Source of the DNA: Lacticaseibacillus kribbianus
GTDB lineage: Bacteria; Bacillota; Bacilli; Lactobacillales; Lactobacillaceae
Reading direction: 5' to 3'
DNA: 64,000 nt
Assembly (NCBI RefSeq): GCF_020180945.1
Contig: NZ_JAIPUL010000001.1
Span: 1,116,001-1,180,000, forward strand
Positions 17,757 through 27,293 of the stretch are shown here, in pieces. Numbering within the stretch: position 1 is the stretch's first letter; the number at the start of each line of letters is the position of its first letter. A model generated the notes under the pieces. The model worked only from the letters and a program-made list of their open reading frames with translations, did not search any database and was not told where the DNA came from. A program made the position numbers and the translations under genes.

Positions 17757-18902
17757 TCAGATCAGTGGCTCATCGATCAAAAACTGCTGGAACACCTCGT
17801 TGCCCAAAAACATGCCCTGCGTGGTCAGTGCCAGCCGCCCGTTGGCCTCAGTCAAGAGCTGCGCCTGCTTCAGCTGTGCAATCAGGTCGCCGTACACCGC
17901 CTCGATGGTCATGTGGTAGCGCGCCTCGAAGCGCTCGCGGCTGACGCCTTCGCGCGTGCGCAAGCCAAGGAACATCTCCTCTTCAATCTGCTCGGACAGC
18001 GGCACCAGGTGGTGTTCGATCACCGGCACCTTGTCCGCTGCCAGCGGCGCGAGGTACTGCTGAATCGGCCCGAAGTTGTGGTAGCGGTCGCGCCCGACGT
18101 AGCCGAACGCGCCGGCGCCGAAGCCGAAGTACTTATCGTTGCGCCAGTACAGCAGGTTGTGTTCACACTGGTAGCCGGGCTTGGCAAAGTTCGAGATCTC
18201 GTACTGCTCGCGCCCGTGCGTTCGCATCAGGTCGATGGCGTCCTGGTACATGTCCGCCTCGACGTCCTGGCCCGGCAGCTGCAAGCGGCCCTTGCGCATC
18301 AGGTTGTAGAAGATGGTTTTCTTCTCCAGAATCAGCGAGTAGGTCGAGTAGTGCGGCAGGTCCAGCTCAAGCGCCTTGTGCAGGCTGGCCAGGAAGTTCT
18401 CCCGCGACTGGCCCGGCAGGCGAAAAATCAGGTCGAGCGATAGGTTGTCGAAGCCGACCCGCCGCGCGTTGGCAATCGCCTGGTAGACGTCTTTAGCCTT
18501 GTGGGTGCGGCCGATGCGCTTGAGAATCTCGTCGTCAAAGGACTGCACGCCGATGGACAGCCGGTTGACGCCGTGGTCCTTCATCACCTGCAGCTTGTCG
18601 GTCGTCAAAAGGTCGTTGGGGTTGGCCTCAACGGTGAACTCGCCCTGCTCAAAGTTCAGCGCGCGCCGCACGCCGGTCAGCACCCGGTCCAGCTGGGACG
18701 CGGTCAGCGCCGTGGGCGTGCCGCCGCCGATGTACACCGTTTCGATGCGCTCGTCCGGGTGCGCGGCCATCACCAGGCGCATCTCCTTAAGCAGCCCGTC
18801 GATGTACGCGTCGACCGGCTGGCCCTCGATGAACACCTTGTTGAAGTCGCAGTAGTAGCAGATGTGCGCGCAAAACGGGATGTGGATGTAGGCCCCGGCC
18901 AT
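17757..18902 (-). CDS. hemW: HemW-like radical SAM protein
   Basis: A 381-residue radical-SAM protein. The cluster-binding triad is C-AHI-C-YY-C in AGAYIHIPFCAHICYYCDF at the N-terminus, followed by YIGGGTPTAL and the C-terminal HemN domain. Annotated in the past as oxygen-independent coproporphyrinogen oxidase; by family knowledge HemW is instead a haem chaperone. Start 18902 overlaps the ribF stop by one base (TGATG), which couples their translation. The upstream extension to 19016 is a ribF shadow. Confidence 0.92.
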   Translation of the reverse strand: MAGAYIHIPFCAHICYYCDFNKVFIEGQPVDAYIDGLLKEMRLVMAAHPDERIETVYIGGGTPTALTASQLDRVLTGVRRALNFEQGEFTVEANPNDLLTTDKLQVMKDHGVNRLSIGVQSFDDEILKRIGRTHKAKDVYQAIANARRVGFDNLSLDLIFRLPGQSRENFLASLHKALELDLPHYSTYSLILEKKTIFYNLMRKGRLQLPGQDVEADMYQDAIDLMRTHGREQYEISNFAKPGYQCEHNLLYWRNDKYFGFGAGAFGYVGRDRYHNFGPIQQYLAPLAADKVPVIEHHLVPLSEQIEEEMFLGLRTREGVSRERFEARYHMTIEAVYGDLIAQLKQAQLLTEANGRLALTTQGMFLGNEVFQQFLIDEPLI

Positions 18903-19849
18903 CAGTCCCGGTGCTCCTTGAGGTACGCAAGCGAGGCCGCGCGGTCGGTTTCCAGCTGCTTGATCAGACCGGCGGCGCCTTCGAACTTGACCTCGCCGCG
19001 CAGGTAGTGCAGCCACTCGACCTGAGTGGCCTGCCCGTAGATGTCATCGTGGAAGTCAAAGAGGTTGATCTCCAGCGTGACCGGGCGCCCGGCGCCGAAG
19101 GTCACGTTGCGGCCCACCGAGGCCATGCCCGGCACCCAGCGGCCGCCGACGTTGACGCGCACCACGTAGATGCCGATGCCGGGCAGGCGCTCCACGGCCG
19201 GGGTATCAATGTTGGCGGTCGGAAAGCCCAGCGTGCGCCCGCGCGCCTCGCCATGCACCACCGGCCCCGAGGTCTGGTAGTGGTAGCCCAACAACCGGTT
19301 CGCCAGATCGACGTTGCCGTCGTCCAGCGCCTGGCGGATGCGCGTCGAGGAGATTTTCTCCCCGTCCGCAAGCGCCTCGGGCACCGTGATGACGTCAAAG
19401 CGCCCCGCCGCGTACTCGGGCAGCCGCGCCATGTTGGCCACGGCGCGCTTGCCATAGGTGTAGTCAAAGCCCGCGACCACCACCGCCGCGTTCAGCCCGA
19501 CGAGGTACTGGTCGACGAACGTCTGCGGGTCAAGCGCCGCAAACTCTGGCGTGAAGTGGACGAAGTAAAGCAGGTCCACCCCGCAGTTGGCCATCAACGC
19601 CTCCTTTCGCTTGCGCGGCGACAGGTAGTGTACGCTGGCCGCCGGCACGTGGCGGTAGATCACCGCCGGGTGCACGTCGAAGGTCATCACGGCCAGGTGC
19701 AGCCCACGGGCCGTCGCCTGGGCCTTGGCCTGGCGCAGCACCTCCTGGTGACCGCGGTGGACCCCATCGAAAAAGCCCAGCGCAAGCACGATCGGTGCGG
19801 TCGGGCGCATGCTGCCGTCTAGCGGCGGGAGAATATCATAAACTTCCAT
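18902..19849 (-). CDS. ribF: Bifunctional riboflavin kinase / FAD synthetase RibF
   Basis: A 315-residue enzyme that makes FMN and then FAD. The N-terminal adenylyltransferase domain has LALGFFDGVHRGHQ and ISSTRIRQAL. The C-terminal kinase domain has GRTLGFPTANI and the NLFDFHDDIYGQ segment. Start 19849 is chosen for GGGGA eight bases upstream; a start at 19873 is possible. It overlaps the truB end by 14 bases. A second, shorter relative lies at 60097. Confidence 0.95.
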   Translation of the reverse strand: MEVYDILPPLDGSMRPTAPIVLALGFFDGVHRGHQEVLRQAKAQATARGLHLAVMTFDVHPAVIYRHVPAASVHYLSPRKRKEALMANCGVDLLYFVHFTPEFAALDPQTFVDQYLVGLNAAVVVAGFDYTYGKRAVANMARLPEYAAGRFDVITVPEALADGEKISSTRIRQALDDGNVDLANRLLGYHYQTSGPVVHGEARGRTLGFPTANIDTPAVERLPGIGIYVVRVNVGGRWVPGMASVGRNVTFGAGRPVTLEINLFDFHDDIYGQATQVEWLHYLRGEVKFEGAAGLIKQLETDRAASLAYLKEHRD

Positions 19850-20762
19850 TGGTTGTATCCCCGTTCCAAACATTGGCTAGAAACATCACATCGGGCCGGT
19901 AAACCGACCCCGCGCGGCGGTAAACCGCCTTGAGCGTTGTCCCCTGCATCAGCGCCAGTTGCGGCGCGGTCTCGGGCAGCGCCAGCGCCTTGCCGTTTTG
20001 CACGTCCGCCCACTCCGAGTCGGTCAGCGCGTGGCGCGGAACCTGCGGGTAGGCAATCTCAATCGGACGCAGGTGGGCAAGCGCCGCGGCCGGCGCGGTT
20101 TCGCGCGTCAGCTCGCGCAAATCCAGCGTGTCCGCCAGCGCGAAGCCCCCGCTTTGGGTGCGCGTCAGCTGGCTCATCACCGCCGGCAGGCCCAGCGCCT
20201 TGCCGGTGTCAACCGCCAGCGTGCGGATGTAGGTGCCCTTGCTGACGGTGGCCGTGAAGGTGAAGGTCACGGTGCCGGCCGCCGCGTGGAACACCGGCGC
20301 ACCGGTGCGCGTGAAGGCGTAGATGTGCGCGGCGCGGCGCGGCCGCTCGACCTGCTCACCGTGGCGGGCGTAGTCGTAGAGCCGACGCCCGTTGACCTTC
20401 ACCGCCGAGTACATCGGCGGGATCTGCACGATGTCGCCGGTCAGGCCCGCCATCGCGGCGTCAATTGCCGCGTCGGCCACCGGCGCCTCAAGCCGCGTGC
20501 GCGCGACCTCCGCCCCGTCGAGGTCCTCTGTTTCCGTCGCGAAGCCGAGCGTGATCGACCCCGTGTAGGTTTTGCCCAGTGTCATCAGGGCCGTCACCGC
20601 CTTGGTCGCCGACCCCAGCGCAATCGGCAGCACGCCGTCGACGCTCGGGTCCAGCGTCCCGGAGTGCCCGATGCGCCGCATCTGTAGCAGGTACCGCAGC
20701 TTGCTGACCACGTCCGCCGAGGTCATGCCGCTGGGCTTGTATACTGGCAAAATGCCATCCAT
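19836..20762 (-). CDS. truB: tRNA pseudouridine(55) synthase TruB
   Basis: A 308-residue enzyme making pseudouridine 55 in the tRNA T-loop. The catalytic Asp is in HSGTLDPSVDG. Other family features are YKPSGMTSADVV, PPMYSAVKVNGRRLYDYAR and KGTYIRTLAVDTG. Start 20762 has GGAG eight bases upstream; the ATG two codons before (20768) is too close to it. The truB-ribF order is conserved in Firmicutes. Confidence 0.95.
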   Translation of the reverse strand: MDGILPVYKPSGMTSADVVSKLRYLLQMRRIGHSGTLDPSVDGVLPIALGSATKAVTALMTLGKTYTGSITLGFATETEDLDGAEVARTRLEAPVADAAIDAAMAGLTGDIVQIPPMYSAVKVNGRRLYDYARHGEQVERPRRAAHIYAFTRTGAPVFHAAAGTVTFTFTATVSKGTYIRTLAVDTGKALGLPAVMSQLTRTQSGGFALADTLDLRELTRETAPAAALAHLRPIEIAYPQVPRHALTDSEWADVQNGKALALPETAPQLALMQGTTLKAVYRRAGSVYRPDVMFLANVWNGDTTNGSL

Positions 20763-20816
20763 GAACATTGCTCCTATCCAGGTCGCCAGGCGACCGCATT
20801 CCCTCTATTATACCGT

Positions 20817-20845
20817 GCCAAGCCACGCGGGCCAAGGCGAGTTCG
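20817..20845 (-). promoter_or_regulatory. Promoter of truB-ribF-hemW
   Basis: -10 TATAAT (20822-20817) with a weak -35 TTGGCC (20845-20840) at 17-base spacing. The -35 lies at the edge of the repeat region. Confidence 0.6.
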
Positions 20846-20881
20846 GACGTGCGGCCCGCAGTGACCAAGTGGCCTTGCCTT

Positions 20882-21496
20882 CGTCGGGCTCCGCAAGGCA
20901 ACGGCGACTCACCCAGCTAAGCCCGTCACTCGGGCCAGAGTGCGGCCCAAGCGCCGACCTTACGCTGGGCGGTCGCCTAAGTGCGCCTTACGCCGCCCTG
21001 GGTTGTCGTCGGGCTGCGATCCGCAACGCGGGGACGGCTAGCTACGCCCCAGCGCCGAGGCATAGCCCGCCTCAACGCTAGCGCTAGGCTATCCGACCCG
21101 CTAAGTGCGCGCCTCTCCGCCCTGGATATCGTCGGGCTGCGATCCGCAACGCGGGGACGGCTAGCTACGCCCCAGCGCCGAGGCATAGCCCGCCTCAACG
21201 CTAGCGCTAGGCTATCCGACCCGCTAAGTGCGCGCCTCTCCGCCCTGGATATCGTCGGGCTGCAAGTCGCAACGCGGGGAAGGTTAGCTACGCCCTAGCG
21301 CCGAGGCAAGGCGCACCTCAGCGCTAGCGCTAGGCTACCCGACCCGCTAAGTGCGCGCCTCTCCGCCCTGGTTCGTCGGGCTCCGCAAGGCAACGGCGAC
21401 TCACCCAGCTAAGCCCGTCACTCGGGCCAAAGTTCGGCCCAAGCGCCGGCCTTACGCTGGGTGGTCGCCTAAGTGCGCCTTGCGCCGCCCTGGGTA
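20882..21496 (+). repeat. Five-unit tandem array of the structured intergenic repeat
   Basis: Units begin at 20882, 21007, 21131, 21253 and 21374 at CGTCGGGCT, so the period is 121-125 bp. The outer two are one subtype and the inner three another, sharing CTAAGTGCGC and CGCCCTGG. In the last unit CGCAAGGC (21384-21391) pairs with GCCTTGCG (21477-21484), GGCGAC with GTCGCC and GGGCC with GGCCC. It fills the 764-base gap between rbfA and truB, ending at the rbfA terminator. No gene is supported. Confidence 0.88.
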
Positions 21497-21520
21497 ACAA
21501 AAAAGCCGCACTTGGCGGCT
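21496..21520 (-). terminator. Terminator of the infB-rbfA operon
   Basis: AAAAGCCGC-ACTT-GGCGGCTTTT. Abuts the repeat end CCCTGGG. Confidence 0.9.
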
Positions 21521-21526
21521 TTTGAG

Positions 21527-21871
21527 TTAATCCTTGTGCATCTCGTTGAGCAGTTGGTCGATGCGGGCACCGTACTGGACCGAGGTGTCCTGGACGAATG
21601 TGATCGTCGGCACCTTGAACAGCTTGATGCGCTGGCCCACCTCGCGGCGAATCAGCCCCTGGGCCTTATCTAGGCCGGCTTGGGTCTGCTCGACATGCTT
21701 GGGGTCGTCCTGCAAGACGCTGTAGTACACGGTTGCCTCCTGCAGGTCACCGGTCATGCGCACGCCGGTGATGGTCACCCCTTGCACCCGCGGGTCGTTG
21801 ACGTCCTTGAGCAGGATGTCGTCGATTTCGCGCTGAATCTGGGTTTCAACCCGACCGATTCGATGTTTCAT
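21527..21871 (-). CDS. rbfA: Ribosome-binding factor A
   Basis: A 114-residue KH-like 30S maturation factor acting late in 16S processing. Features: HRIGRVETQIQREIDDIL, the VQGVTITGVRMTGDLQEATVYYSVL core, and the KLFKVPTITFVQDTS end. Follows infB closely as in most Firmicutes. Strong GGAGG site. Confidence 0.95.
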   Translation of the reverse strand: MKHRIGRVETQIQREIDDILLKDVNDPRVQGVTITGVRMTGDLQEATVYYSVLQDDPKHVEQTQAGLDKAQGLIRREVGQRIKLFKVPTITFVQDTSVQYGARIDQLLNEMHKD

Positions 21872-21911
21872 GTTGCTACCTCCGCGGCGGCGCGGCCGTT
21901 GGCTGCACCGC

Positions 21912-24743
21912 TTACTTGACTGGCACTTCTTCCATCGTGTAGGCCTCGATCTGATCGTCGACCTTGATGTCGTTGTAGTTCTCGATGGTCAGCCCGAGCT
22001 CGAAGCCGGTGGTGACCTTCTTCACGTCGTCCTTGAAGCGACGCAGGGAACCGAGCTTGCCCTCGTGGATCACGATGCCATCGCGAATCAGGCGCACGCC
22101 CGCATCGCGGGTGATGAAGCCGGTGTCGACGAACGCGCCGGCAACCGTGCCGATTTTCGAGACGTTGATGGTCTCGCGGACGGTCAGGGAGCCGATGATC
22201 TTCTCCTCGAAGGTCGGTTCGAGCATCCCCTTCATCGCGGACTCGATCTCCTCGATGGCCTTGTAAATGACCCGGTGGAGGCGAATGTCCACGTCGTCTG
22301 CGTCGGCCTGAACCTTGGCCTGCGGCGTCGGACGCACGTTGAAGCCGATGATGATCGCGTTGGACGCGCTGGCCAGCGTGACGTCGGACTCGTTAATCGC
22401 CCCGACGGCCTGGTGGATGATGTTGACGCGAACGCCTTCGACCTCAATCTTGTTGAGCGAGCCGGCAAGGGCCTCGACGGAGCCTTGAACGTCACCCTTG
22501 ATGATGACGTCGACTTCCTTGAGTTGGCCTTCCTTCATCGTCTCGAACAGGTTGTCGAGGGTCACGCGGTGCGTTTCCTGGCGAACCTTGTCGAGGGCGC
22601 GCTTGGCGCGTTCCTCACCGGCCGCACGGGCACTCTTTTCGTCGTCGAAGACCACGAACTTGTCGGCGGACTGCGGCACGTCGTTGAGCCCGGTGATTTC
22701 CACTGGCATCGCCGGCACGGCCTCCTTGACCCGACGCCCGCGATCGTTGGTCATCACGCGGATGCGCCCGAAGGTGTTGCCGACCACGACCGGGTCGCCG
22801 ACGTGCAGCGTCCCCTGCTGAACCAGGACAGTAGTGACAGGGCCGCGGCCCTTGTCCAGCTTGGCTTCGATGACGGTCCCGATGGCCTTTTGCTTCGGGT
22901 TGGCCTTCAGCTCGAGCACGTCGGCTTCGAGCAGAATCATCTCGAGCAGCTCGTCGATGTTCTTGCCGAACTTCGCGGAGATCTGGACGAAAATGGTGTC
23001 GCCACCCCAATCTTCTGGAATCAGGCCGTACTCGGTGAGCTGTTCCATCACGTGGTTCGGGTTCGCACCCGGCTTATCGATCTTGTTGACCGCCACGATG
23101 ATCGGCGCGTGGGCCGCCTTGGCGTGGTTGATCGCCTCGATGGTCTGAGGCATCACGCCGTCATCGGCCGCCACCACCAGCACGATGATGTCGGTGATGT
23201 CGGCACCGCGCGCACGCATGTTGGTGAACGCCGCGTGCCCTGGGGTGTCCAGGAAGGTGATCAGACGATCGTTCAGGCGCACCTGGTAGGCCCCGATGTG
23301 CTGGGTGATCCCGCCGGCCTCGCCCTCGGTCACGTGGGTGTGACGCAGCTTATCCAGCAGCGTGGTTTTCCCGTGGTCGACGTGGCCCATGATGGTGACA
23401 ACTGGTGGGCGTGGTGCCTGATGATCTGTGTTGTCGGCCTCGGCCGCAAACAGGGTGTCGATGTCGGCGATATCTTCGACCACCTTCTCCTCGGCTTCAA
23501 TGCCGTAGTCGGTGGCGATCAGCTCAATCGCATCCTTGTCCAGGCTCTGGTTTTGGTTCACCATGACGCCGAGCATGAAGAGCTTCTTGATGATTTCCGC
23601 TGGTTCGCGGTGCAGAATCTTGCCCAGATCCTGGGCGTTCATTCCGACGGTGTAAATCAGTTTTTCTGGCAATGGCCGCTCCTTACGTTGTGGCATTTCC
23701 TTCTTCGGCTGGGCCTGTGCGCGACGCTTGTTCTTCTTGTTGCGCCGCTTGTTGAAGGAGTTGCCGCGATTGTCGTTAGACTGCTGCTGACGTCCCTGGA
23801 ACTGCGGACGGTTACGCTCTGGCTTGCGCGCCTCGACCGGCTTGGCCGGGGTGCTTGGGGTAACCGCCTTGGCAGGTTCAACCGGGGTTGGCTTCGGCGC
23901 CGGTGTCGGCTCGACGTGGGCCGCCTGCTTTTCGGCCTTTTGCTCCTCACGGCGACGACGGGAGTCCTTCAGCTGCTGAATGAACTTCTCGTCGTTGCCG
24001 GCCACCGGACGTGGATTGGAGTTGGCCTGCGTGGCGCGCCCTGCGCGTGGGCGTGGGCTTGGGGCACCGCTGGTCGCAAACCGATCGTTGCGATCGTTGC
24101 GGCGCTCGCGCTGCTGCCCGTTTTGACCCTGGCCTGCCGGACGCTGACCCTGGTTGTTGTTGCGGCTTTGGCCGCCGTTGCGGGTTTGGCCCTGGGCCTG
24201 ACCCTGGCCGCCGCGGTTGTTTTGGCTCTGGCCGCCGCGTCCGCCACGGTTTTGACCCTGACTCTGGCCACCCTGACTGCGATTTTGACCCTGACCACCC
24301 TGGCCCTGGCCGCCGCCGAAGCGCTGGCCGCGGGCCGGCGCGTTCTTCGGCCGACGGATGGCAGACTTAGAGATCAGCGTCTTGCCGTCCGCCGTCTTTT
24401 GAACGGTGTGGTGCGTGCCCGGTGCCGGCTTCTCGGCCGCCGGCCGAGCGGCAGGCTTAGCGGCCTCTGCGGGCTTGGCTGCAGGGGCTGGCTTGGCAGG
24501 TTCGGACTTGGCAACCACTGGCTTCGCCGGGGTTGGCTTGGCAGCAGCCGCCGGCTTGGCAACCGGGGCCGGCTTGGCCGCGGCAGCCGGCTTGAGGCCC
24601 GCCTTGATGGTGGCCTCCTGGGCCGCATCGATGGTCGCCATGTGCGAGGAGAAGTCGATGCCCTTTGACTTGGCGGCATCGATCACCTGCTTGCTTGTGA
24701 GGTTCAATTCCTTGGCAAATTCGTAAACGCGTTTTTTGCCCAT
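21912..24743 (-). CDS. infB: Translation initiation factor IF-2
   Basis: A 943-residue GTPase that brings initiator tRNA to the 30S subunit. The N-terminal IF2_N domain ([24 protein letters not shown]) is followed by a long low-complexity linker rich in Ala/Pro/Lys and then Gln/Gly/Asn/Arg. The G domain carries [17 protein letters not shown] and NKIDKP, and the C-terminal domains end in [14 protein letters not shown]. The linker (about residues 55-330) has runs of GGQGQ type and is the most variable part. Confidence 0.97.
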   Translation of the reverse strand: MGKKRVYEFAKELNLTSKQVIDAAKSKGIDFSSHMATIDAAQEATIKAGLKPAAAAKPAPVAKPAAAAKPTPAKPVVAKSEPAKPAPAAKPAEAAKPAARPAAEKPAPGTHHTVQKTADGKTLISKSAIRRPKNAPARGQRFGGGQGQGGQGQNRSQGGQSQGQNRGGRGGQSQNNRGGQGQAQGQTRNGGQSRNNNQGQRPAGQGQNGQQRERRNDRNDRFATSGAPSPRPRAGRATQANSNPRPVAGNDEKFIQQLKDSRRRREEQKAEKQAAHVEPTPAPKPTPVEPAKAVTPSTPAKPVEARKPERNRPQFQGRQQQSNDNRGNSFNKRRNKKNKRRAQAQPKKEMPQRKERPLPEKLIYTVGMNAQDLGKILHREPAEIIKKLFMLGVMVNQNQSLDKDAIELIATDYGIEAEEKVVEDIADIDTLFAAEADNTDHQAPRPPVVTIMGHVDHGKTTLLDKLRHTHVTEGEAGGITQHIGAYQVRLNDRLITFLDTPGHAAFTNMRARGADITDIIVLVVAADDGVMPQTIEAINHAKAAHAPIIVAVNKIDKPGANPNHVMEQLTEYGLIPEDWGGDTIFVQISAKFGKNIDELLEMILLEADVLELKANPKQKAIGTVIEAKLDKGRGPVTTVLVQQGTLHVGDPVVVGNTFGRIRVMTNDRGRRVKEAVPAMPVEITGLNDVPQSADKFVVFDDEKSARAAGEERAKRALDKVRQETHRVTLDNLFETMKEGQLKEVDVIIKGDVQGSVEALAGSLNKIEVEGVRVNIIHQAVGAINESDVTLASASNAIIIGFNVRPTPQAKVQADADDVDIRLHRVIYKAIEEIESAMKGMLEPTFEEKIIGSLTVRETINVSKIGTVAGAFVDTGFITRDAGVRLIRDGIVIHEGKLGSLRRFKDDVKKVTTGFELGLTIENYNDIKVDDQIEAYTMEEVPVK

Positions 24744-24764
24744 TTCTTCACGCTCCCTTGTTTT

Positions 24765-25064
24765 TTAGGTGAGCAGCTTTAATAGCTTCGTTGCAAAGCC
24801 GGCATCGCAGACTGCGATCAGACTCCGCTTAGCGCCGATCGCGTGCGACAGCTGGCTGGTCGTCAGCGTGTCAACAAGTGGAATCTTGTAAAAGCTACTT
24901 TTGTCTGTAAATTTCTTGTGAGTGTTGGCGCTGGCATCTTGGGCGACGAAGACGAGCTTGGCGCTGTGGTCGCGGATGGCGCCCAGCACGAAGCTTTCGC
25001 CGGTCACGAGCCGGTTGGCCCGTTGCGCCAGACCCAGCAGGTTCATGGCTTGTTCCAGCATCAT
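24765..25064 (-). CDS. ylxQ: L7Ae-family ribosomal protein-like (YlxQ)
   Basis: A 99-residue K-turn RNA-binding protein of the L7Ae/L30e fold: NLLGLAQRANRLVTGESFVLGAI, KLVFVAQDASANTHKKF and GAKRSLIAVCDAGFATKLL. Overlaps ylxR by four bases (ATGA), so translation is coupled. A constant member of the nusA-infB operon; likely ribosome or RNase P related, exact role unsettled. Confidence 0.9.
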   Translation of the reverse strand: MMLEQAMNLLGLAQRANRLVTGESFVLGAIRDHSAKLVFVAQDASANTHKKFTDKSSFYKIPLVDTLTTSQLSHAIGAKRSLIAVCDAGFATKLLKLLT

Positions 25065-25360
25065 TTGGTGTCGCCGAACAACTCGCGGCGCGCCTTTTGG
25101 TGATCCACATAGGCGAACAGTTCGTCGTAAAACGCGGGATCGACCTTGACCGCAAAGGCCTTGTCGATCACCTGCTTCTTCTTGGCGGCAAGCACCGCGT
25201 CCGGGTCTAGGGCGACGTAAGCGCCGCGACCCTGAGCCTTGCCGGTCGGATCGATGGCCACGCTGTTGTCTGCGTTGCGCACGATGCGAACCAGGGACTT
25301 CTTAGGAAACATCTCGCCGGAAAGGAGGTCCTTTCTCAGCGGGATCTTACGAGTCTTCAT
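25061..25360 (-). CDS. ylxR: YlxR (DUF448) RNA-binding protein
   Basis: A 99-residue DUF448 protein: [37 protein letters not shown] and a Lys-rich helix. The usual Cys near the N-terminus (R-x-C) is replaced here by KDLLSGE. Family members modulate RNase P or act as nucleoid-type regulators. Lies between nusA and ylxQ as in other Firmicutes. Confidence 0.92.
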   Translation of the reverse strand: MKTRKIPLRKDLLSGEMFPKKSLVRIVRNADNSVAIDPTGKAQGRGAYVALDPDAVLAAKKKQVIDKAFAVKVDPAFYDELFAYVDHQKARRELFGDTK

Positions 25361-25369
25361 CGTGACCTC

Positions 25370-26605
<1,236 letters not shown>

Positions 26606-26641
26606 GTTGTTCCTTCCTTTACCGCGCGTGCGCGCAATTTC

Positions 26642-27115
26642 CTAGAATTCGATGGCCAGGCGGGCGCTGGCGATGTTGGCCCGCGTGAACGTCTGCTGGT
26701 AGCGGCGAGCCTTGTCCTTGAGCTCAAGGGTCAGCTCGGTGTCGGTCAGCTCAAGCAGCGTGCCCTCGAACACCTTCTTGCCGTTCAGCTTGGCGAACAG
26801 CGAGATGTGGATGTAGTCGTTCACCGCGGCCTGGTAGTCCGCCTCGGTCTTAAGCGGCCGCTCGGCGCCGGGACTTGAGACCTCCAGGAAGTAGGCCTGC
26901 GGAATCGGGTCGGGCTCCGTCTGGTCGAGCTTTTCGGACAGCTCTTCGGAGACCATGACGCACTCGTTGAGCGTGATGCCGCCCGGCTTGTCGATGTACA
27001 CGCGCAGGTACCAGCTGCCGCCCTCCTTGACGAACTCAAGGTCGGCGAGCGAAAAGTGGTGCGCCGTAAGGATCGGATCAACGATTGCAGTGACAGTTTC
27101 AACAACCGTGCTCAA
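26642..27115 (-). CDS. rimP: Ribosome maturation factor RimP
   Basis: A 157-residue 30S maturation factor. Conserved stretches are [29 protein letters not shown] and [15 protein letters not shown]. The proposed start is TTG at 27115, seven bases after AAGGGGG, giving the usual length. The ATG at 27178 would begin in the leader. First gene of the operon running to rbfA. Confidence 0.92.
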   Translation of the reverse strand: MSTVVETVTAIVDPILTAHHFSLADLEFVKEGGSWYLRVYIDKPGGITLNECVMVSEELSEKLDQTEPDPIPQAYFLEVSSPGAERPLKTEADYQAAVNDYIHISLFAKLNGKKVFEGTLLELTDTELTLELKDKARRYQQTFTRANIASARLAIEF

Positions 27116-27163
27116 GCTTTTTCCCCCTTTCACCCGGCCAACTGGTTGCCCGGGACCTCCAAT

Positions 27164-27190
27164 AAAAAGAGTGAGCATTTCTGCTCACTC
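27164..27190 (-). terminator. Attenuator-like terminator in the rimP leader
   Basis: GAGTGAGCA-TTTC-TGCTCACTC, with a U-tract (A-run 27164-27168) on the minus strand. It lies downstream of a good promoter (27219-27247) and upstream of rimP. It may be either the polC terminator or an attenuator of the rimP-nusA-infB operon. Confidence 0.7.
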
Positions 27191-27218
27191 CCTTCCGAGG
27201 ATTTATTTCACTACTAAT

Positions 27219-27247
27219 AATTTAGCACAGACCGCACCGAATTGCAA
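27219..27247 (-). promoter_or_regulatory. Promoter of the rimP operon
   Basis: -35 TTGCAA (27247-27242), a 17-base spacer and -10 TAAATT (27224-27219). Confidence 0.6.
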
Positions 27248-27293
27248 CGCGCAATGTCAAGTTATTCGCCCTGACAGGTGTAGCCAGTTGCGG

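Noticed and set aside
20882-21496. CRISPR array
   Set aside because: The unit is 121-125 bp and repeated over its full length, with no short repeat and unique spacers and no cas genes.
21870-24668. Open frame of 932 codons on the plus strand opposite infB
   Set aside because: It mirrors infB in a GC-rich gene, has no family resemblance and no ribosome site. The same holds for the long frames opposite recJ, lepA, polC and proS.
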